Assembly (NCBI GenBank): GCA_002437405.1
Contig: DJPO01000043.1
Span: 1 to 25,169, forward strand
DNA length: 25,169 nucleotides
From: Opitutia bacterium UBA6410
GTDB lineage: Bacteria; Verrucomicrobiota; Verrucomicrobiia; Opitutales; Intestinicryptomonadaceae
Direction of reading: 5' to 3'
The position numbers and the translations under genes were made by a program. Below, in pieces: positions 14,504 to 22,561 of the stretch. The notes beneath the pieces were generated by a model that saw only the letters and a list, made by a program, of their open reading frames with translations, was not told the origin of the DNA and did not search any database. How positions within the stretch are numbered: the stretch's first letter is position 1; every line of letters begins with the position of its first letter.

Positions 14504-15022
14504 TTATTTTGCCTGCTGCGACAAAATCCAGAGCAAATCGGAAAGCCTGTTGACATATTTTAGGGGGAAATCGCGGACAAGCCCGCCGTCTTCGGCGAGC
14601 GAAACGATTTCGCGCTCGGCAAACCTGCACCGCGCCCGCGCCATATCGAGCGCGGCCTGTAGCGGATTTTCCCCCGAATACGCCCAGCCCGAAAACACGT
14701 CGCCCGCCAATTCGGCGGCTTCGATTCTGTCCTCGAGCACTTTTAAATCCGCCTCCCCCAAAAGCGCAATTCCGCGCTCGGCGAGCTTCGGGAAGTCCGC
14801 CGAATCCGTCGCAAGCTCAGTCATCAAAACGGTCAGCGATTTTTGTAGCGACAAAATAAACGCACCCATATCGGAGTCCGCAAACGCCCTCGCAAAGCCA
14901 AGCACGGCGGACAAGTCGTCGAGCGCACCGTACGCGCGGACACGCACGCAACTCTTGGAAACCTCCCTGCCGAACATTAATTTCGTTTTTCCCGCATCGC
15001 CTGTTTTCGTCGAAATTTTCAT
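14504..15022 (-). CDS. Cob(I)alamin adenosyltransferase, PduO type
   Basis: The enzyme transfers the adenosyl group of ATP to cob(I)alamin to make coenzyme B12 (EC 2.5.1.17). The 172-residue product is a compact PduO-type domain. It has the N-terminal ATP motif TKTGDAGKT (5-13), then YGALDDLSAVLG (31-42), the helix RCRFAERE (131-138) and the C-terminal signature YVNRLSDLLWIL (156-167). The frame is open 22 codons further upstream, but that stretch runs through a terminator hairpin, so the ATG at 15022 is chosen. It probably supplies adenosylcobalamin to EutBC, encoded just downstream but in a separate unit. It may serve other B12 enzymes too. MMAB and EutT-like roles overlap in this family, so no specific symbol is given. 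Confidence 0.93.
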   Translation of the reverse strand: MKISTKTGDAGKTKLMFGREVSKSCVRVRAYGALDDLSAVLGFARAFADSDMGAFILSLQKSLTVLMTELATDSADFPKLAERGIALLGEADLKVLEDRIEAAELAGDVFSGWAYSGENPLQAALDMARARCRFAEREIVSLAEDGGLVRDFPLKYVNRLSDLLWILSQQAK

Positions 15023-15043
15023 TTTTTCTTTTTTAGGGAAGAC

Positions 15044-15085
15044 AAAAAAACTTCGCCGAAAAAATTTTTCAAGAAATTTTCGGCG
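15044..15085 (-). terminator. Second of two tandem terminators after the HEAT-repeat gene
   Basis: A 9-bp perfect outer stem (15054-15062 with 15077-15085) is followed by seven Us on the minus strand (15044-15050). It lies only 21 nt before the adenosyltransferase ATG, leaving little room for a promoter between them. Confidence 0.7.
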
Positions 15086-15086
15086 C

Positions 15087-15113
15087 AAAAAAAAACGGCG
15101 GGAATTCCCGCCG
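15087..15113 (-). terminator. First of two tandem terminators after the HEAT-repeat gene
   Basis: A perfect stem CGGCGGG/CCCGCCG (15096-15102 with 15107-15113) with an AATT loop is followed by nine Us on the minus strand (15087-15095). It closes the eight-gene uronate operon 21 nt after its last stop codon. Confidence 0.9.
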
Positions 15114-15134
15114 CAATTTCTTCGGACAGTTTAA

Positions 15135-16622
15135 TCATTTGCCGCTTGGGGCGGGGGTGATATTCAGCTTTTGCTCCATAAATGCGTACAGCTTGTCGCC
15201 TTTTTCGAGATTGCCGTCGAGAATTTCGTCGAGCGCGTAGCGTCTGAATTCCGCATTTTTGCCCGTCGCGATTTTCTTGACAATCAGCTTTACAATCTCC
15301 TGTTTGACGCCCTTGTCCGCAGTCTTCAAATGGCGGGCGAAGTATTTCAATTCCGACAGTGTTATCGAACGCTCCAACGCCGCCTGCGCCTTGCGGTCGC
15401 CGCGCAGGAAAAGCCTTTCGAGCTCCCTGAGTGCCGCGGCGTCGCAGCGGTATGCGCGCAGCTCGAGAGCGTCGATGTCGCCGAGTCCCTCTTCGCGCAG
15501 AATTTTGTCGACAATCGGGCTCGAGTTTTCGCGCATTACGTCCCTCGCGACTCCCCAAAAAGGTTTTTTCCAGCTTTTGTAAATGCCGTATATTTTGCGC
15601 AAATCGGCTTCGTCGTCGCAAATGAACCGCGCGCTGTATATGGCAAGCAGACGCAGATTTTCGTCGGGGCTGTCAAGCTCGGGCGCGACAACGGGGAAGA
15701 AGCGCGTATCGCCCGTTAGCATAAAACTTGCCACGGCAATGGCCTTTGCGCGGTTGTCGAGGTTCGGGAAGCTGCGCAAAAGTTTCGCCGAATTTTCGTA
15801 CGTCCTGCCGAAATTCGCGCTCCTGCCCGCATAGGGCGCAAGCTCGGGATTTTCGGCAATGAGCGTATCGAGATATTTTATTTTTTGGGCATTGCCGTTT
15901 TGGGAGTTTGCGTAGAGGTCGACTGCGTACGACTTGCCGTCGCCGACGAGCCGCGCGAGCTTCGCCGCCGCTTTCGCGTCGCCGCTTTTGTACGCTTTGA
16001 GCGCGAGCGACCACAGCGCGAATTCGGCGTCGCCACCGCGCGCGTCTTTCAGAAAGTCCGCCGTCTGCGAATCCGAAATGCGCCCCGCTGAAACTACTGC
16101 GAATTTCGCAATATCCGCGTCTTCTGTCTCGGACGCAAGCTTGACGATAAATTTTGCGTTAGTCGAGCCGCCGCGCGCCGCGAGAGTCGCTATTGCCGCC
16201 TGTCGGCATTTTTTGTCGAATTGCGCATTTTCCGCCGCGCCGCGCAAAATTCCGTCGACCGAATCTCCGCCGATTCCCAGCAGAACATCGCAGGCTATTT
16301 GCGAGCGGAACGGGTCGCCGAGAAACTTCGAAAGCGGCTTTGCGGATTTTTCCGAAGCAATCGGGCGGAGGGCGTCGCATAGATAGAAAAACGCCTCGTC
16401 GGAAATTTTTTTGTTTTCCAAAACGTCCAAGAGCGACGCCTCCAATTTCGCGGACTTGGAGAGGTCTTGGGTTTCGGATTTCAGTTCGTAGAACCACGCG
16501 AGGCTTCCGCCCGCCTTGTAGTCCGCCAACGCCGCAAAATCCGCGCCCGCAGCCCACGGCGCGAATGCGCACAGGCATGCGAACAGCGCGGAGCGATTCA
16601 TTTTAAAAATCTGTTTTTCCAT
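15135..16622 (-). CDS. Exported HEAT-repeat-like protein of unknown function
   Basis: The 495-residue product has a cleavable signal peptide (hydrophobic core SALFACLCAFAPWAAGA, about 11-27). An internal ATG at 16601 would shorten the n-region by seven residues. The mature protein is a chain of helical pairs with repeated motifs such as ACDVLLGIGG, QAAIATLAARGG, KFAVVSAGRI and LRLLAIYSARF, typical of HEAT/Armadillo-like solenoids used for binding other proteins. No catalytic motif is recognisable. It is the last gene of the uronate operon, 12 nt after the TIM-barrel lipoprotein. HEAT-repeat proteins are common near sugar oxidoreductase genes in the PVC group (general knowledge). A scaffold role for the exported enzymes upstream is a guess. 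Confidence 0.8.
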   Translation of the reverse strand: MEKQIFKMNRSALFACLCAFAPWAAGADFAALADYKAGGSLAWFYELKSETQDLSKSAKLEASLLDVLENKKISDEAFFYLCDALRPIASEKSAKPLSKFLGDPFRSQIACDVLLGIGGDSVDGILRGAAENAQFDKKCRQAAIATLAARGGSTNAKFIVKLASETEDADIAKFAVVSAGRISDSQTADFLKDARGGDAEFALWSLALKAYKSGDAKAAAKLARLVGDGKSYAVDLYANSQNGNAQKIKYLDTLIAENPELAPYAGRSANFGRTYENSAKLLRSFPNLDNRAKAIAVASFMLTGDTRFFPVVAPELDSPDENLRLLAIYSARFICDDEADLRKIYGIYKSWKKPFWGVARDVMRENSSPIVDKILREEGLGDIDALELRAYRCDAAALRELERLFLRGDRKAQAALERSITLSELKYFARHLKTADKGVKQEIVKLIVKKIATGKNAEFRRYALDEILDGNLEKGDKLYAFMEQKLNITPAPSGK

Positions 16623-16634
16623 AGTCTCAAAAAA

Positions 16635-17501
16635 TTAGTTGTTCTTCAAAAACCGCACGCACTTGCGGACATCTTCGAGATTCCCCTCGGGATTCCATTC
16701 GTATTCGACCATAAAATAGCCGTCGAACTTCTGCCTGTCCAGCTCCGCGAGAGCCGCCTTCAAATCGACCTTCCCCGTCCCGAGCGCGACCGCGCGCCCG
16801 TCCAAATCGTCGAACTTGTCGATGTCCTTGAAATGCGTAATGGCAATGCGCCCGTCGTAGATTTTGTAGCCGTCGACAGTGTTTATGCCGCTACGCTCCC
16901 AGTGCCCGTTGTCGGGGCAGCCGTAGATGTTGGGATACTTGCGCATAAGCCACGCGACTGTGCGCGGATAAAAATAAGTGTTTTCGTTGTATGCGTGGTT
17001 GTGGAGCGCGACTTTCACGCCATATTCGGGCGCGACTCTGTTCCAGATTTCGAGAGCCTTACCCTGCGACTCGGTGAGTACGAGCGGGATTCCCATCTCC
17101 TTTGCAAAGGACAGCATTTTGCGGATTTCCGCCTCCGTCTGCGGGCTGCGGACTCCGTAACTTGCGATTTTTATTCCGTTGTCGGCGAGCAGTTTTTTGA
17201 GGTACGCCTTTTGCTCGGGCGTCATATCGGGAGTCGTATAGACGCCGTCGAAGCCGCCGCCGAGGGGAGTCGTCGAAAGCCCGATTGCGTCGACCTGCAT
17301 ATCCTTGAGCAGCTCGACAATCTCGGCAATCGTGCGGGTTCTGAGAGTGAAGAGGGCGATTCCGATTTTGCGCTTGCCCGCGTTTGCCGAAACGTTTTGC
17401 TGCTCGGCGGAAGCGGCGGGCGCGGCGGAATCGACGCAGTTACACGCGCACAATGCGGCGGAAATCAGAGTCGCGAAAATTAGCGGTAAAAATTTTTTCA
17501 T
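16635..17501 (-). CDS. Exported TIM-barrel lipoprotein, xylose isomerase-like (sugar phosphate isomerase/epimerase superfamily)
   Basis: The 288-residue protein (ATG 17501) begins with a lipoprotein signal, probable lipobox LCAC with Cys20, then an Ala/Ser linker and an AP-endonuclease-2-like TIM barrel. Candidate metal ligands of this fold are visible: E144 in VLTES, H167/H169 in ALHNHA, D197 and H200 in CPDNGH, H223 in ITHFKD and E266/E268 in VEYEW. The same frame stays open upstream through the Gfo/Idh gene, but that part is a shadow. Cytoplasmic relatives isomerise or epimerise sugars; exported relatives paired with Gfo/Idh/MocA enzymes act on 3-keto-glycosides as lyases or hydrolases. 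Here it directly follows a Tat-exported Gfo/Idh enzyme, which favours the second role. The exact reaction is not known. Confidence 0.88.
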   Translation of the reverse strand: MKKFLPLIFATLISAALCACNCVDSAAPAASAEQQNVSANAGKRKIGIALFTLRTRTIAEIVELLKDMQVDAIGLSTTPLGGGFDGVYTTPDMTPEQKAYLKKLLADNGIKIASYGVRSPQTEAEIRKMLSFAKEMGIPLVLTESQGKALEIWNRVAPEYGVKVALHNHAYNENTYFYPRTVAWLMRKYPNIYGCPDNGHWERSGINTVDGYKIYDGRIAITHFKDIDKFDDLDGRAVALGTGKVDLKAALAELDRQKFDGYFMVEYEWNPEGNLEDVRKCVRFLKNN

Positions 17502-17524
17502 AAATGTCGGAGTTTTTGAAGTTG

Positions 17525-18859
17525 TTATGCCCGAAGTTGCCACGGGGCGGTATAGACGCGGTCGCACATTCTCGCGGCGAGCGGGTCGCCGACGATTTCC
17601 TCGCGTTCGGCGTCCCACTTTATCGGGCGGTTGAGCCTGTAGGCGATTTCCGCGAGCAGGCAGCCCGTGTTCGTCCTGTGGGCTTCGCCGATGTCGGTTG
17701 TTGCAATGCGCCTGTCGATTACGCTGTCGATAAACGCCGTAAAGTGGTTGCCGTTGCGAATCGGGAAAACCCTTTCGTCGGTCGGCGCGATGCGCTTTGA
17801 AATGATGTCCAGCGGCTGCGAATAGAACGTCTCGCGTGAAATAAAAAGCTTTCCTTTCGTTCCGTAGAACATCACACCCGAATCGTTCGCAAAACGCCTG
17901 TCGGCGGACATATCCATTATCGCGATTTCCAGATTGTCGTAGAAGAGCGACACCCTGAATTTTACGGGTTGGTCGGAGAACCCGTCCTTCTGCCATTCGA
18001 CATATTCGGGGACTGCCTCGACGAATCCCTTTTTGCCCGCGTCCGTCGCCCAAAGCGCGATATCCAGATGGTGCGCGCCCCAGTCGGCAATCTTCCCCGC
18101 GCTGTAGTTCGACACCCCGCGCCAGCGCGTGAACGTCCTGCGCGGATTGTAGAAACTCGAGTGTAGCGCGGGGCCCTGCCAAAGCTCGTAATCGAAGCCC
18201 TGCGGGACGGGCTCGGGCGCGAGAACCTCGCCGACAAAATTCCCAGGGACTGTGATTTCGATTCTGCGGATTTCCCCGAGCGCGCCGCTGCGGACGATTT
18301 CCACCGCGCGGACAAACTGCGGCAGACTGCGTTGCCAAGAGCCCGTCTGCCAAATGCACCCCGAACTTTGGACGACATCGCGCAAAACCTTGCCCTCGCG
18401 GATAGTGCGAGTGAGGGGCTTTTCGCCGTAGACGTCCTTGCCCGCCTTGACGTAGTCGATGCCGCTGACGGCGTGCCAGTGGTCGGGCAGCGACGAGCAG
18501 ATTGCGTCGATGTCGAGCTCGGCGAGCATCTGGCGGTAGTCGTTATAGCACGGAATGTCCGAGCCGAAGAGCTTGCGGGCGGCGCGCAGCCCGTACGTCG
18601 TGTTGTTCGAATAGCCGTAGTATTGGCGGCCTTCGGTGTTGTTTACGTCGCATAGCCCGACGACCTGAACGCGCCTGTCGCCGAAAAAGTTCTGCATATT
18701 GCTCGTCCCCTGCGTGCCGAGCCCGACCGCCGCAAGGTTTATCCTCTCCGACGGCGCAACCGCCCCGCCGCGTCCCAAGACCGCCGCGGGCACGATTGTC
18801 GGAAATCCCGCGGCAACTCCCGCGCCGATTATGTTTTTCAAAAAATCCCTTCTTTTCAT
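17525..18859 (-). CDS. Tat-exported Gfo/Idh/MocA-family oxidoreductase
   Basis: This is an NAD(P)-dependent sugar oxidoreductase predicted to be exported folded with its cofactor. The 444-residue product starts with a clear twin-arginine signal, KRRDFLKN followed by a hydrophobic stretch (2-29). The Rossmann domain has AVGLGTQG (44-51) and an acidic strand end at D71. The family EKP motif is EKPL (146-149, K147). The C-terminal domain has ADWGAHHLDIALW (258-270), where H263/H264/D266 are likely substrate or catalytic residues. It starts 4 nt after the uxuA stop and precedes the TIM-barrel lipoprotein by 23 nt. Exported family members with tightly bound NAD oxidise glycosides, typically at C3. 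The substrate here is unknown; a uronoside is suggested by the neighbouring uxuAB. Confidence 0.92.
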   Translation of the reverse strand: MKRRDFLKNIIGAGVAAGFPTIVPAAVLGRGGAVAPSERINLAAVGLGTQGTSNMQNFFGDRRVQVVGLCDVNNTEGRQYYGYSNNTTYGLRAARKLFGSDIPCYNDYRQMLAELDIDAICSSLPDHWHAVSGIDYVKAGKDVYGEKPLTRTIREGKVLRDVVQSSGCIWQTGSWQRSLPQFVRAVEIVRSGALGEIRRIEITVPGNFVGEVLAPEPVPQGFDYELWQGPALHSSFYNPRRTFTRWRGVSNYSAGKIADWGAHHLDIALWATDAGKKGFVEAVPEYVEWQKDGFSDQPVKFRVSLFYDNLEIAIMDMSADRRFANDSGVMFYGTKGKLFISRETFYSQPLDIISKRIAPTDERVFPIRNGNHFTAFIDSVIDRRIATTDIGEAHRTNTGCLLAEIAYRLNRPIKWDAEREEIVGDPLAARMCDRVYTAPWQLRA

Positions 18860-18863
18860 AACG

Positions 18864-20063
18864 CTATTTTTGTTTGTTGAGGCATGAAATTATGCCGAGT
18901 TCGAGTCCCCTGATTTCGGCGAGCCCCTTGAGCCTGCCGATAAAATTGTACCCCGGATTTTCGGGCGGCGGCTTCGACAAATCGTCCGCCATGTCGCACC
19001 CGTGGTCGGGGCGGAAGACAATCGGGTCGATTCCGCGCGAAAGCAGATTCTCCTGAATCCGCAAAAGCCTTTCGACAACCTCGGGCATCGGAACACTGCC
19101 CTCGAGATGCCCCGACTCGAAAAACGAGCCGTCCGCCATTCGCTGAGTGCTGCGCAAATGCGCCACCTGTATTCTGTCCGCGAGCGCGTCGACCATATCG
19201 GGCAGGTTGTTTGCGGGATTCGCCGAAAGCGAGCCCGTGCAAAAGCAAACCGTGTTCGCCGCCGACGGATTGCGCGTAAACATATCCTCGAAATCGGATA
19301 GCACCGACGCTATGCGCGGCAGACCCAGCACTGGGAACGGCGGGTCGTCGGGGTGGATTGCCAGAATGCTCCCGCACTCCTCGGCGACGGGCAGAACCTC
19401 CGCGAGAAACAGCGCGAGATTTTCCCTGAGCCGCCGCGCGTCGATTCCGTCGTACCGCGCAAGCATTTTGCGCACATCGCCGATTTCCAGCCCCATCTTG
19501 CACCCCGGGAAAACGTCGATTATCGAACGCTCGAAATCCGCCTTTTGGGCGTCGTCAAGACTCCCGTAAAACTCCGCCGCCCGCGCCGCAGTTTCGGCGT
19601 CCCACTCGTCCTTTGCGGCGGGGCGCGCGAGCACGAAAAGGTCGAACGCGGCGAACTGGGCGGGGTCGAACTTCAGGCAGGTCGAACCGTCGGGCTTTTT
19701 GAAATGCAGGTCGGTGCGAATCCAGTCGAGCACGGGCATAAAATTGTAGACGATTCTGTGCACCGAGCACGCCGCAAGGTTGCGAATGCTTTCCTTGTAG
19801 TTTTCTATGTGGCGGCAGAAATCGCCCGCGCGGATTTTTATGTCCTCGCTGACGGGCAGCGACTCCACCGCGTCCCACGACAGCCCGAACTGCGCGAGCT
19901 TTTCAACCCGCGCGCGGACTGCGTCGACGCTCCAGACCTCGCCGTACGGGATTTCGTGAAGGGCGGTAAACACGCCCGTCGCCCCCGACTGCGCGATATA
20001 CGAAAGCGGAACTACGTCCCTGTCTCCGTACCACCTAAAGCCCTCTTTCATCTTGGTCAACAT
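18864..20063 (-). CDS. uxuA: Mannonate dehydratase UxuA
   Basis: UxuA dehydrates D-mannonate to 2-keto-3-deoxygluconate (EC 4.2.1.8) in cytoplasmic glucuronate catabolism. The 399-residue length matches E. coli UxuA (about 394). Conserved segments include RWYGDRDVVPL (10-20), TALHEIPYGEVW (33-44), YNFMPVLDW (106-114), HPDDPP (237-242), FCTGS (274-278) and RPDHG (351-355), which carry metal- and substrate-binding residues of the xylose isomerase-like fold. It lies 12 nt after the SDR gene and 4 nt before the Tat-exported oxidoreductase. No uxaC, kdgK or kdgA is in the window, so the lower pathway must be elsewhere. Confidence 0.97.
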   Translation of the reverse strand: MLTKMKEGFRWYGDRDVVPLSYIAQSGATGVFTALHEIPYGEVWSVDAVRARVEKLAQFGLSWDAVESLPVSEDIKIRAGDFCRHIENYKESIRNLAACSVHRIVYNFMPVLDWIRTDLHFKKPDGSTCLKFDPAQFAAFDLFVLARPAAKDEWDAETAARAAEFYGSLDDAQKADFERSIIDVFPGCKMGLEIGDVRKMLARYDGIDARRLRENLALFLAEVLPVAEECGSILAIHPDDPPFPVLGLPRIASVLSDFEDMFTRNPSAANTVCFCTGSLSANPANNLPDMVDALADRIQVAHLRSTQRMADGSFFESGHLEGSVPMPEVVERLLRIQENLLSRGIDPIVFRPDHGCDMADDLSKPPPENPGYNFIGRLKGLAEIRGLELGIISCLNKQK

Positions 20064-20075
20064 ACCCGAAACCTC

Positions 20076-20888
20076 CTAAACGCCCGAGAAGCACGAAAAC
20101 CCGCCGTCGACGGCAACCACCGTGCCCGTTATGAACTTCGACGCGTCCGAACACAAAAAGCGCAACGCCCCGAAAATGTCGTCCGCCTCTCCGAAACGCC
20201 CCATCGGCGTCTTTGCGATAATGTCGCGCCCGCGCTGCGTCGGGGTCGAGTCGGGGTTCAAAAGAAGCTCCCTGTTCTGTTCGCTCACGAAAAACCCAGG
20301 GGCGAGCGCGTTGACCCTAACGCGCGTGCCGCGCTTTGCGAATTCAACCGCCAGCCAGCGCGTCAAATTGTCCACCCCCGCCTTCGCGTTCGAATAGCCC
20401 AAAACGCGGCTCACCGCCTGCTGGGCAGTCATCGACGAAAAGTTCACGATTGCCCCAGATTCGGACTTCTCGAGCTCCCCGCCGAAAATCTTTATCGGCA
20501 GGAGAGTCCCCTCGAGATTGAGCCTGAGCACATCCTCCCACGCGGGAATGTCCAAGTCGTAGAGCGTTTGGTTCGGGGCGATTACCGCGCCCTTGCGGTT
20601 TCCGCCCGCGCCGTTTACGAGCACGTCTATCCGCCCCCATTTTTCGAGGATTTTGTTTTTCGCAACCGCTACTGCGTCGGCGTCCAAAACGTCGCACTGC
20701 ACCGCAATGCCGTCGAGCGAATTTTCGTCGCAAAACTTTTGCGCCGCCCCAAGCTTTTCGACGCTCCTGCCGATAAACGCGACCTTCGCGCCGCACCGCG
20801 CCAAATACCGCGCCCCCGCTCCCGCGAGAACGCCCGTCGCGCCCGTGACCGCGACAACCCTGTCTTTTATATCGAAAATATCCCTCAT
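20076..20888 (-). CDS. uxuB: SDR-family D-mannonate oxidoreductase (fructuronate reductase), UxuB/YjmF type
   Basis: It is predicted to reduce D-fructuronate to D-mannonate with NAD(P)H (EC 1.1.1.57), feeding UxuA. The 270-residue product is a classical short-chain dehydrogenase. The cofactor motif is TGATGVLAG (15-23), with NGAGG (92-96). The catalytic set is Ser151/152 with Tyr165 and Lys169 (YSNAK), and the C-terminus ends in VVAVDGGFS. The unusual TGATGVLA glycine motif and the extra insertion before the conserved Asn helix match the Bacillus-type mannonate oxidoreductases, not the long-chain enterobacterial UxuB. Its start overlaps the transporter stop as ATGA. The specificity is inferred from this similarity and from adjacent uxuA. 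Confidence 0.88.
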   Translation of the reverse strand: MRDIFDIKDRVVAVTGATGVLAGAGARYLARCGAKVAFIGRSVEKLGAAQKFCDENSLDGIAVQCDVLDADAVAVAKNKILEKWGRIDVLVNGAGGNRKGAVIAPNQTLYDLDIPAWEDVLRLNLEGTLLPIKIFGGELEKSESGAIVNFSSMTAQQAVSRVLGYSNAKAGVDNLTRWLAVEFAKRGTRVRVNALAPGFFVSEQNRELLLNPDSTPTQRGRDIIAKTPMGRFGEADDIFGALRFLCSDASKFITGTVVAVDGGFSCFSGV

Positions 20889-22561
20889 TTTTCAGCCTTT
20901 TTCATTTTCATCGAAACCAAAACCGCCGCGAGGAACGCCGCAAAAAGCGCAATCCCCCACCAGCCGAGCTTTGCGTGCAACACCCAAAGGCTCGCCGTAG
21001 CCGATGCAACGACCGACGCGCCCATAAAGACGTTCCAAACCGCGCGCGACGCTCCCGTAGGCATATGTTTTCCCATAATTTTGCGGCTGTTCATCATCGC
21101 GAAAAACGCGCCGTACGCTATCGGCAGCAACACCATCGCCGCAACTCCCGCGTACACGACAAGCCACATTTTCGCGCCCTCAAAAAACAGACTCGTCACC
21201 GCGCTGACGGCAATCAGCGACGAACCTATCAAATGCCGCTTTGCGCTGCCGCCCGCCTTCGTAATCTGCGCGAAGCAAAGCCCGCAAATTAGCATATTCA
21301 TAAGCATTGCGTTTATCGCCATTCCAAGGACGCCGAACCCGAAAATGTACCGCGCTACGTCCTTGCCGACGAGCGGCTCGAGCGTCTCGGACAAATTCGA
21401 AGCGTCGCGCTTTACGAGCATAGACGCCATATTCTTTTCGGGAACGGAAAGCGCGTTGCGCAAAGCGTCCTTTTGCGGCTGGGCGAGCGACGCGAATTTC
21501 TCCGCGCCGATGTCCGATACTATGCGCGCGTCGAGCAGCGACACATAGCCCTTCGCAAGATTCGGCGCAATATGCGAGCCGCCGACCAGCGCGCCGTTTT
21601 CGATTTTCGCCGACACGAGCTGCCCGTACGGCTTGGCGTGGAATTGCGACGCCGACGCTATCACGATACAGGAAGTCGCGAGCATAAACGGCACGAAAAG
21701 CCCCGTCGCCAAATCGAAAATCGCGAGCCCGCGGAAGTCCTCGTTCCAGCCCTTTTTGAGCATCGAAAACGGAAAGAGAAAAGTCATGTTTATCCCGACC
21801 GCCATCGCCGCCGCCGAAATCACAACGTCGCGCTGCTGCGAGACAATCAGACCGCTCCAATACCCGCGCCCCGCCTCACCGAGCTGCGCAATGTATTTTG
21901 CGAAATCCTCGGACGGCGCGAAGAGCACCGAGAAGTTCGGCACGAATCCGCCGCAAATCCTGCCCCACGGAATCTTGCCCTGCATCGAGAGCGAAACCAC
22001 AACCCCGAAGAAGCAAATCACAATCGCCGCGACGGAAATTTTTATCGCGATTTCGAAAATCCCGACCCACTTTCCGCCGACGGCATACATCGCGACCATC
22101 GACAACGCGAAGGCGAACAAAACAGCCGTTATCGCAATCTGGTTTGCGCGCGTGTCGGCGAGCCACCCGAGATTCTGCGTGATTGCGGCAGTCCCGAGCG
22201 CGAACTGCGGCATAGCGAAAACGAAACACGCAAACATCGCCCCGCACGCCCAGCCGTACCCCAAAAGCGGGCTTATGTTTTTGTTGAGTGCCTCGAGCGG
22301 GCTTTTTATCGAAAGCGTGATGTACGCAATCGCCCCCAGCATCGCGATTCCCAAAATCATCGCCAGCGGCTGGAGCCACATGAACCCGAAGCCGCCCAGC
22401 ACGCCCAAATACAACGCCGACGCGAGCGACCCGCCCCCGAGCGTAATCGCGCTCTGCAGCCACCCCGGACCGGAAAATTTCGTGTACGTTTTCAATACCG
22501 CCCACTTCCCGCGCTTTTTGGCGTCCAGAATTGCGGCTCTCTGTTGTTCGATGTTTTTCAT
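20885..22561 (-). CDS. Divergent Nramp-family (LeuT-fold) transporter lacking the canonical metal ligands
   Basis: This is a 558-residue membrane protein with about 11-12 helices. The N-terminal segment FSGPGWLQSAITLGGGS (29-45) aligns with Nramp helix 1 (GPGxL followed by DPGN), but DPGN is replaced by GGGS (42-45). In helix 6 the metal-binding Met-Pro-His is replaced by Val-Gly-Ile followed by Asn (255-258). Without these residues it is unlikely to be a manganese or iron importer. It is longer than typical Nramp (about 410-450) owing to a large loop around 300-395. It overlaps its neighbours by 4 nt on both sides, between a Gfo/Idh gene and uxuB. This strongly suggests a role in uptake of the uronate or keto-sugar used by the operon. 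That function is inferred from context only. Confidence 0.85.
   Translation of the reverse strand: MKNIEQQRAAILDAKKRGKWAVLKTYTKFSGPGWLQSAITLGGGSLASALYLGVLGGFGFMWLQPLAMILGIAMLGAIAYITLSIKSPLEALNKNISPLLGYGWACGAMFACFVFAMPQFALGTAAITQNLGWLADTRANQIAITAVLFAFALSMVAMYAVGGKWVGIFEIAIKISVAAIVICFFGVVVSLSMQGKIPWGRICGGFVPNFSVLFAPSEDFAKYIAQLGEAGRGYWSGLIVSQQRDVVISAAAMAVGINMTFLFPFSMLKKGWNEDFRGLAIFDLATGLFVPFMLATSCIVIASASQFHAKPYGQLVSAKIENGALVGGSHIAPNLAKGYVSLLDARIVSDIGAEKFASLAQPQKDALRNALSVPEKNMASMLVKRDASNLSETLEPLVGKDVARYIFGFGVLGMAINAMLMNMLICGLCFAQITKAGGSAKRHLIGSSLIAVSAVTSLFFEGAKMWLVVYAGVAAMVLLPIAYGAFFAMMNSRKIMGKHMPTGASRAVWNVFMGASVVASATASLWVLHAKLGWWGIALFAAFLAAVLVSMKMKKAEK

Noticed and set aside
17383..17396. Second AAACGTTT-like operator site
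   Set aside because: It is an imperfect match inside the coding sequence of the TIM-barrel lipoprotein and is explained by the codons for Asn-Val-Ser.
17502..18359. N-terminal extension of the TIM-barrel lipoprotein frame
   Set aside because: It overlaps the Tat-exported oxidoreductase and has no conserved sequence. A clean lipoprotein signal starts at 17501.
19353..21548. 731-codon open frame on the plus strand
   Set aside because: It lies antisense to uxuA, the SDR gene and part of the transporter, and has Arg/Pro/His-rich low-complexity composition without any family motif. It is a shadow produced by GC-rich codon use.
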